Below, in pieces: positions 29,963 to 34,773 of a stretch of 34,773 nucleotides of DNA. The DNA is from an uncultured Ruminococcus sp. (GTDB taxonomy: Bacteria; Bacillota; Clostridia; Oscillospirales; Ruminococcaceae). Location: the NCBI GenBank assembly GCA_902780695.1, contig CACZGM010000015.1:1-34773 (forward strand), read 5' to 3'. How positions within the stretch are numbered: position 1 is the first letter of the stretch; the number at the start of each line of letters is the position of its first letter. A program made the position numbers and the translations under genes. The notes beneath the pieces were generated by a model. The model did no database searches and had not been told where the DNA came from. It worked only from the letters and a program-made list of their open reading frames with translations.

Positions 29963-32161
29963 ATGAGAATTATCAAGAGGAACGGCTCGGAAGCCGAATT
30001 TGACGCGCAGAAGATCGTAAACGCGATAACAAAGGCAAACATCGCTGTCGATGAAAGCGTCAGAATGACGAATCTGCAGATAAAGCGCATTGCGGAGAGC
30101 GTTGTGATCTCCTGCGAGGAACTCGGACGCTCACCCAGTGTCGAGGAAGTCCAGGATATGGTGGAGCACCAGATCATGGCTCACGGCGCTTTCGAGGCAG
30201 CAAAGGCATACATCACCTACCGCTACACCCGTCAGCTGATCCGCCAGTCAAACACCACGGACGACAAGATACTCTCGCTTATAGAGTGCAGCAACGAGGA
30301 AGCAAAACAGGAGAATTCCAACAAAAACCCTATCGTGAACTCCACACAGCGTGACTATATGGCGGGCGAAGTCTCACGCGACATCACAAACCGCATTCTC
30401 CTGCCGAAAGATATCGTTGAAGCACATAACGAGGGCATCATACATTTCCACGATTCCGATTACTACGCGCAGCATATGCACAACTGCAATCTGGTGAACC
30501 TTGAGGATATGCTCCAGAACGGCACTGTCATAACCGGAACGCTTATCGAGCGTCCGCACAGTTTCTCTACCGCCTGCAATATCGCGACGCAGATCATAGC
30601 GCAGGTTGCATCAAACCAGTACGGCGGTCAGTCCATTTCCCTCACGCACCTTGCTCCGTTCGTTCAGGTAAGCCGCGAGAAGCTGTACAAAGACGTGCTC
30701 ACGGAAGCAGAAACAGCCGGTCTTACGCTTAACGAGGAGACCGCAAGAAAGCTCGCTGAGAACAGGCTGCTCGAAGAGATACAGCGCGGTGTCCAGACCA
30801 TACAGTATCAGGTGGTAACTCTGCTCACCACAAACGGACAGGCTCCCTTCGTTACTGTGTTCATGTACCTTAACGAAGCGAAGGATGAGAACGAGAAGAG
30901 AGACCTCGCACTCATCATAGAAGAAGTGCTGAAGCAGCGCATAGAGGGTGTCAAGAACGAACAGGGCGTGTGGGTAACGCCCGCTTTCCCGAAGCTCATA
31001 TATGTTCTCGAAGAGGACAACATCACGGAAGACAGCAAATACTACTATCTTACAGAGCTTGCGGCAAAATGCACGGCAAAGCGCATGGTGCCGGATTATA
31101 TCAGCGAAAAGAAGATGCTTGAGCTAAAGGGCGATGTTTATACCTGCATGGGCTGCCGTTCGTTCCTCACTCCCGACCGTTTCACTGATGCGGGTATCGG
31201 AAACATTGCGAACGCGAAGAATTACGTTCCCGGCAAGCACAAGTATTACGGACGCTTCAACCAGGGCGTTGTGACGCTCAATCTGCCGGATATCGCACTT
31301 TCGTCCGGCGGAAACAAGGCTAAATTCTGGAAGATCTTCGACGAACGCCTGAGTCTTTGCTACCGCGCTCTTATGTGCAGGCACAAGAGACTTCTCGGTA
31401 CGCTTTCCGATGTAGCGCCGATACTGTGGCAGTACGGTGCTATCGCCCGTCTCGAAAAAGGCGAGCCTATTGACAGGCTGCTGTTCAACGGTTATTCTAC
31501 TATCTCGCTCGGCTATGCGGGACTGTACGAGTGCGTGAGGTATATGACCGGCAAATCGCACACCGACCCGGAAGCAAAGCCGTTCGCACTCAGCATAATG
31601 CAGTATATGAACGATGCCTGCAAGAAGTGGAAAGCGGAAACGAACATCGACTTCTCGCTCTACGGCACGCCGCTCGAATCCACGACCTACAAATTCGCAA
31701 AGTGCCTGCAGCGCCGCTTTGGTATAATCGAGGGTGTTACGGACAAGGGATATATCACAAACAGCTATCACGTCCATGTGACGGAGAAGATCGACGCATT
31801 CACGAAGCTCAAATTTGAAGCGGAATTCCAGGCGCTCTCACCCGGAGGAGCTATCAGCTACGTTGAAGTACCGGATATGCAGAACAATATCGAAGCTGTT
31901 TTGCAGGTTATGCGCTTCATCTACGATAACATAATCTACGCAGAGCTCAACACCAAGAGCGATTACTGCCAGGTATGCGGCTGGGAAGGCGAGATAAGCA
32001 TCGAGGAAGAGGACGGCAAGCTCATCTGGAAATGCCCGAAATGCGGCAACACCGATCAGGATAAGATGAATGTAGCACGCCGTACCTGCGGCTATATCGG
32101 TACACAGTTCTGGAACCAGGGACGCACACAGGAGATACGCGAAAGAGTGCTGCATCTGTGA
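29963..32161 (+). CDS. nrdD: Anaerobic (class III) ribonucleoside-triphosphate reductase
   Basis: A glycyl-radical enzyme of 732 residues that makes deoxynucleotides without oxygen. An N-terminal ATP-cone (about 1-95, starting MRIIKRNGSEAEFDAQKI) gives allosteric control. The barrel contains FSTACNIATQ and YTCMGCRSF with the likely active cysteines. The C-terminus has a zinc site (CQVCG ... CPKCG) and the radical loop RRTCGYIG (radical glycine about 710). AAGGAG at 29945-29950 supports ATG 29963 rather than the upstream in-frame ATG at 29903, which would lie before the promoter's start point. The activase gene nrdG is not next to it. A terminator follows. Confidence 0.95.
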   Translation: MRIIKRNGSEAEFDAQKIVNAITKANIAVDESVRMTNLQIKRIAESVVISCEELGRSPSVEEVQDMVEHQIMAHGAFEAAKAYITYRYTRQLIRQSNTTDDKILSLIECSNEEAKQENSNKNPIVNSTQRDYMAGEVSRDITNRILLPKDIVEAHNEGIIHFHDSDYYAQHMHNCNLVNLEDMLQNGTVITGTLIERPHSFSTACNIATQIIAQVASNQYGGQSISLTHLAPFVQVSREKLYKDVLTEAETAGLTLNEETARKLAENRLLEEIQRGVQTIQYQVVTLLTTNGQAPFVTVFMYLNEAKDENEKRDLALIIEEVLKQRIEGVKNEQGVWVTPAFPKLIYVLEEDNITEDSKYYYLTELAAKCTAKRMVPDYISEKKMLELKGDVYTCMGCRSFLTPDRFTDAGIGNIANAKNYVPGKHKYYGRFNQGVVTLNLPDIALSSGGNKAKFWKIFDERLSLCYRALMCRHKRLLGTLSDVAPILWQYGAIARLEKGEPIDRLLFNGYSTISLGYAGLYECVRYMTGKSHTDPEAKPFALSIMQYMNDACKKWKAETNIDFSLYGTPLESTTYKFAKCLQRRFGIIEGVTDKGYITNSYHVHVTEKIDAFTKLKFEAEFQALSPGGAISYVEVPDMQNNIEAVLQVMRFIYDNIIYAELNTKSDYCQVCGWEGEISIEEEDGKLIWKCPKCGNTDQDKMNVARRTCGYIGTQFWNQGRTQEIRERVLHL

Positions 32162-32180
32162 TCCTGCGGATAATACAACG

Positions 32181-32213
32181 ACCCGACAGGTTTTTGCCTG
32201 CCGGGTCTTTTTT
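32181..32213 (+). terminator. Terminator of nrdD, between convergent genes
   Basis: ACCCGACAGG (32181-32190) and CCTGCCGGGT (32197-32206) form a 10-bp stem with one mismatch and a 6-base loop, followed by CTTTTTT. It sits between nrdD and the convergent GH5 gene. In the opposite direction the tail is not T-rich, so it serves GH5 weakly at best. Confidence 0.85.
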
Positions 32214-32217
32214 CTGT

Positions 32218-33795
32218 TTATGCCTTACCGAGCACTCCGCTGGTCGGGTCAACGATGTATTTTCTTATTTTAAGAACGTCCTTTGCATTCACCTTGTTAT
32301 CGGCGTTTACATCTGCCGCGGCGAGAATGAACTTTCCCGGGTCTGCCTTAACGATATATTTTCTTATCGCGAGAACATCCTTCGCATTGATCTTTTGATC
32401 GCCGTTGACATCGCCGTACATGATACCCATATCAGATACGATATTGAATGACGCCGTCTTTGTGCCGGTATAGCTGCCCTTGCCCGTTACGGTGACGGTC
32501 GCGGTGCCGACGCCGATGTTATTGCTGTACGAAACAGTGTAGTCCCTGTCCTCCGTAAGTACGGTATCGCCGGACTTTACGGTCAGTACGGGCTTTATCT
32601 CAAGCCCCGTGTATATCTGATCCGGTATCGCGTCCACAGAATCAATGACCGCCGCTGCCGCGGAAGGCTTGTTCGCCTCGGTGAACTCGCTCAATATCTG
32701 CGGTGTGACTACCGTCGCGGTGGCGCGGTCGATGAACTTGTGTCCCGCCTGTCCGTTTGAACCGCTGTTGTTATCCCATAATACCACGGAGATACCGCGC
32801 TCCCGGGCGTATTCGCCGAATTGCTTCATTATAACGGCAGCAGCTTCTTCTTTTCCTATATAGTCATAGCCGCCAGAATCAAGACCGTACTCGGATACTA
32901 CCACCGGTATTCCCTGTGAAGTGAAGCCGTTGTAAAGCCCGTCAAGCTCGCCGAGCTTATTGATATCGGAGCTGTTGCCGTAAATGTGCGCGTCCACGAT
33001 AAGCCTGTTGCTTACGTTATCTGTCGGGAGCCGGAAGTACGGCGAAAGGGCTCCCTTCCACGTACCGTCGGTGTCATATCCGCCGACAAGCACATAGCGT
33101 GACGCGTTGTTTCCACCGGAAGCACGGATAGCGTCAAGCGCCGTCTGATTGAGCTTGTTGATACATTCAAGGCTGTCCTTTACTTCCTCGGGGATATTGT
33201 ACCGTTCATACCACCATTGATAGGTCGAATCTACAAGGCGCGGCTCGTTGATAGGCTCAAATATCAGTTTATTGCCGTAATTTCTGAACTTGTCGGCGAG
33301 CTGCTCCCAAATCTTTTTCATATACGCCGTGGAACCGGCAAGCTCCGAACTGCTCGGATAGTACCAGTTGTGCAGGACATCATGATGCACGTCGAGTATC
33401 ACATAAAGATCCTCGTCAAGGCACCAGTCTATAACCTCGGCGACGCGGTTCAGCCACGCACTGTCTATGTTGTACTGCGCATCGACGTGCTCATACCACG
33501 TCACAGGTATGCGTATTGTGCCAAAGCCCGCGTTCTTTACTGTCTTTATCAGTGCCTTCGATGCCTTGACCCCGCACCAGCCGGCTTCATAATCCAGCTT
33601 ATCCGAAAGCCATGTGCAGCCGTGCGAGTCGAACGAATTTCCGAGGTTCCAGCCCGCGCCCATGCTGTTCACGAATGACATTGCTTCGTTCTGCGGGAGC
33701 GTTATGCCGTCTGCGGAAGCGGGGATCACCGTTACCATTAAGATCATGACCGCAGCGATAAACAGGGATATCAGATTTCTTGCCGTTTTTCTCAT
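32218..33795 (-). CDS. GH5 endoglucanase with Ig-like module and type I dockerin
   Basis: A secreted 525-residue glycoside hydrolase. The signal peptide (1-28, ending IPASA) leads into a GH5 barrel (about 35-375) with RIPVTW, DVHHD (H138-H139), the acid/base E184 in FEPINEP, and the nucleophile E302 in VVVSEYG. One Ig-like repeat (about 380-453, DYTVSYSNN...GTATVTVTGKG) follows. The C-terminal dockerin (about 459-520) has two calcium loops, GDVNGDQKINAKD and ADVNADNKVNAKD, for docking onto a cohesin scaffold. Cellulase activity is likely, with the exact substrate unproven. GGGAGG precedes ATG 33795; the longer frame to 33966 is not supported. Confidence 0.93.
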   Translation of the reverse strand: MRKTARNLISLFIAAVMILMVTVIPASADGITLPQNEAMSFVNSMGAGWNLGNSFDSHGCTWLSDKLDYEAGWCGVKASKALIKTVKNAGFGTIRIPVTWYEHVDAQYNIDSAWLNRVAEVIDWCLDEDLYVILDVHHDVLHNWYYPSSSELAGSTAYMKKIWEQLADKFRNYGNKLIFEPINEPRLVDSTYQWWYERYNIPEEVKDSLECINKLNQTALDAIRASGGNNASRYVLVGGYDTDGTWKGALSPYFRLPTDNVSNRLIVDAHIYGNSSDINKLGELDGLYNGFTSQGIPVVVSEYGLDSGGYDYIGKEEAAAVIMKQFGEYARERGISVVLWDNNSGSNGQAGHKFIDRATATVVTPQILSEFTEANKPSAAAAVIDSVDAIPDQIYTGLEIKPVLTVKSGDTVLTEDRDYTVSYSNNIGVGTATVTVTGKGSYTGTKTASFNIVSDMGIMYGDVNGDQKINAKDVLAIRKYIVKADPGKFILAAADVNADNKVNAKDVLKIRKYIVDPTSGVLGKA

Positions 33796-33832
33796 TTTGC
33801 AGTTACCTCCCGAGGCTGTGTTTTTCAGGTTT

Positions 33833-33861
33833 ATTCTACCACATTTTATTTGTTGTGTCAA
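33833..33861 (-). promoter_or_regulatory. Promoter of the GH5-dockerin gene
   Basis: On the minus strand a perfect TTGACA (33861-33856), a 17-base spacer and TAGAAT (33838-33833), about 40 bases upstream of the start codon. This gives the cellulase gene its own transcript. Confidence 0.75.
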
Positions 33862-33879
33862 CTTTTTTTCCGCATAACA

Positions 33880-33909
33880 CAAAACCCGGCAACTCATCAC
33901 CTGCCGGGT
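33880..33909 (-). terminator. Terminator of the upstream dockerin protein gene
   Basis: On the minus strand ACCCGGCA and TGCCGGGT (33909-33902 and 33891-33884) form a perfect 8-bp stem with a 10-base loop and a TTTTG tail. It lies 22 bases after the stop codon at 33932-33934 and before the GH5 promoter. Confidence 0.7.
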
Positions 33910-33931
33910 CGTTCGTTGTGTGTCAATTTGC

Positions 33932-34773
33932 TTATGCCTGACCGAGTACTCCGCTGGTCGGATCAACTATGTATTTTCTGATCTTAAGTACGTCTTTAGC
34001 GTTCACCTTGTTGTCGTCGTTCACATCTGCCGCGGCGAGAATGAATGTTCCCGGGTCGGCTTTCACGATGTATTTTCTTATCGCCAGAACGTCCTTCGCG
34101 TTGATCTTCTTGTCACCGTTTACATCGCCGTACATGATTCCTGTATTAGATACGATCTTGAAAGTTGTCGTTTTGGATCCGGTATAATTGCCCTTACCGG
34201 TTATCGTAACGGTCGCCGTGCCGACGTTTATGTTATTGCTGTACGAAACGGTGTAGTCCGTGTCCTTGACAAGCGTTTTGCTTCCGTCCTTGACTGTTAC
34301 CGCGGGCGTAAGTGCGGAACCCGTATATGTCTGATCGGCTATTGCGGAAACTGTAAAATTAGCCGCGCTCCTTGCGCTTATTTTGAACGTTGCAGTCTTT
34401 GTTCCCGTGTAGTTACCTTTACCGGTTATCGTAACGGTCGCCGTTCCGACGTTTACATTATTACTGTACGAAACGGTGTAGTCCGTGTCCTTGACAAGCG
34501 TTTTGCTTCCGTCCTTGACCGTTACCGCGGGCGTAAGTGCGGAACCGGTATAGGTCTGATCGGCTATTGCGGAAACTGTAAAATTAGCCGCGCTCCTTGC
34601 GCTTATTTTGAACGTTGCAGTCTTTGTTCCCGTGTAGTTACCCTTACCGGTTATCGTAACGGTCGCCGTTCCGACGTTTACATTATTACTGTAAGAAACG
34701 GTGTAGTCCGTGTCCTTGACAAGCGTTTTGCTTCCGTCCTTGACCGTTACCGCGGGCGTAAGTGCGGAACCGG
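33932..34773 (-). CDS. Dockerin-containing secreted protein, C-terminal part (truncated by window edge)
   Basis: The open frame enters from the right edge and runs to TAA at 33932-33934, so only the last 279 residues are visible. It consists of Ig-like repeats (DYTVSYSNN-NVGTATVTITGKG pattern), two complete and one partial, and then a type I dockerin with loops GDVNGDKKINAKD and DVNDDNKVNAKD. The dockerin and last repeat closely match the GH5 protein next door. Its catalytic or binding part lies outside the window. It is probably a cellulosome component; a short internal ATG start within the dockerin can be ignored. Confidence 0.9.
   Translation of the reverse strand, partial: GSALTPAVTVKDGSKTLVKDTDYTVSYSNNVNVGTATVTITGKGNYTGTKTATFKISARSAANFTVSAIADQTYTGSALTPAVTVKDGSKTLVKDTDYTVSYSNNVNVGTATVTITGKGNYTGTKTATFKISARSAANFTVSAIADQTYTGSALTPAVTVKDGSKTLVKDTDYTVSYSNNINVGTATVTITGKGNYTGSKTTTFKIVSNTGIMYGDVNGDKKINAKDVLAIRKYIVKADPGTFILAAADVNDDNKVNAKDVLKIRKYIVDPTSGVLGQA
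34156..34773 (-). repeat. 225-bp in-frame tandem repeats (75 residues each)
   Basis: Units start at 34156, 34381 and 34606 with an exact 225-base period; the third is cut by the window end. Units 2 and 3 are almost identical at DNA level and unit 1 is more diverged. Each encodes one Ig-like module of the dockerin protein. The near-identity at synonymous sites points to recent duplication or gene conversion. Confidence 0.9.

Noticed and set aside
31124-31777. 217-codon minus-strand frame opposite nrdD
   Set aside because: Antisense to a clear nrdD coding region, with no start signals.
33796-33966. Longer GH5 start at 33966
   Set aside because: It would place 57 non-secretory residues before a perfect signal peptide and cross a promoter and terminator; ATG 33795 has GGGAGG.

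Overview
The window looks like chromosome of an anaerobic, endospore-forming, plant-fibre-degrading Clostridia, most likely a Ruminococcus-like member of the Oscillospirales. The reasons are a complete spoIIIAA-AH operon, an oxygen-sensitive class III ribonucleotide reductase, two secreted proteins ending in type I dockerins (cellulosome-type), and a Firmicutes-style gene order around argR-recN. The species assignment is inference from gene content only.

Layout. 1-240: about 2.4 tandem copies of a 99/100-bp non-coding repeat with a GC-rich hairpin. 241-766 (minus): a frameshifted HPr-like gene and an intact HPr-like paralog that has the regulatory serine region but not the phosphocarrier histidine. 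921-2916 (plus): mtaB and a HAD phosphatase, ending in a strong terminator that lies between convergent operons. 2975-4145 (minus): minD-like gene and mgsA. 4399-9030 (minus): the cell-elongation operon mreB-mreC-mreD-PBP2, with its own promoter and terminator. 9271-20164 (minus): a long housekeeping operon read from a promoter at about 20220-20247, in the order asp23/yqhY, nusB, xseA, xseB, ispA, a DUF212 (divergent PAP2) gene, dxs, a cysteine hydrolase, tlyA, nadK, argR, recN, a U32-like fragment gene and dut. 20248-25092 (minus): spoIIIAH to spoIIIAA. 25213-29726 (minus): a multidomain GGDEF/EAL protein preceded in the same operon by a secreted transglutaminase-like protein. 29886-32213 (plus): nrdD with a perfect consensus promoter and a candidate NrdR operator. 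32218-34773 (minus): a GH5 cellulase with dockerin, and the C-terminal end of a second dockerin protein built from near-identical 75-residue Ig-like repeats and cut off by the window edge.

How the genes fit together. The central 16 kb matches the Bacillus spoIIIA / yqhY-nusB-xseAB-ispA-dxs-yqxC-ahrC-recN block. It lacks accBC and folD and has gained nadK, DUF212, an isochorismatase-fold hydrolase, a U32 fragment and dut. The mre/PBP2/minD/mgsA part resembles the clostridial mreBCD-pbp-minCDE-rodA-mgsA block with minC, minE and rodA gone, and the remaining MinD also appears to lack its membrane-targeting tail.

The most interesting points are: the secreted transglutaminase-like gene paired with a c-di-GMP protein; the MinD without partners or tail; a small inverted-repeat element inside the spoIIIA operon with a shortened relative between mreB and mreC; the altered Walker A motif and long 3' overlap of spoIIIAA; the NrdR-like operator at nrdD; and the recently duplicated dockerin/Ig-like modules. 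I saw no tRNA, rRNA, CRISPR array, transposase or phage gene.
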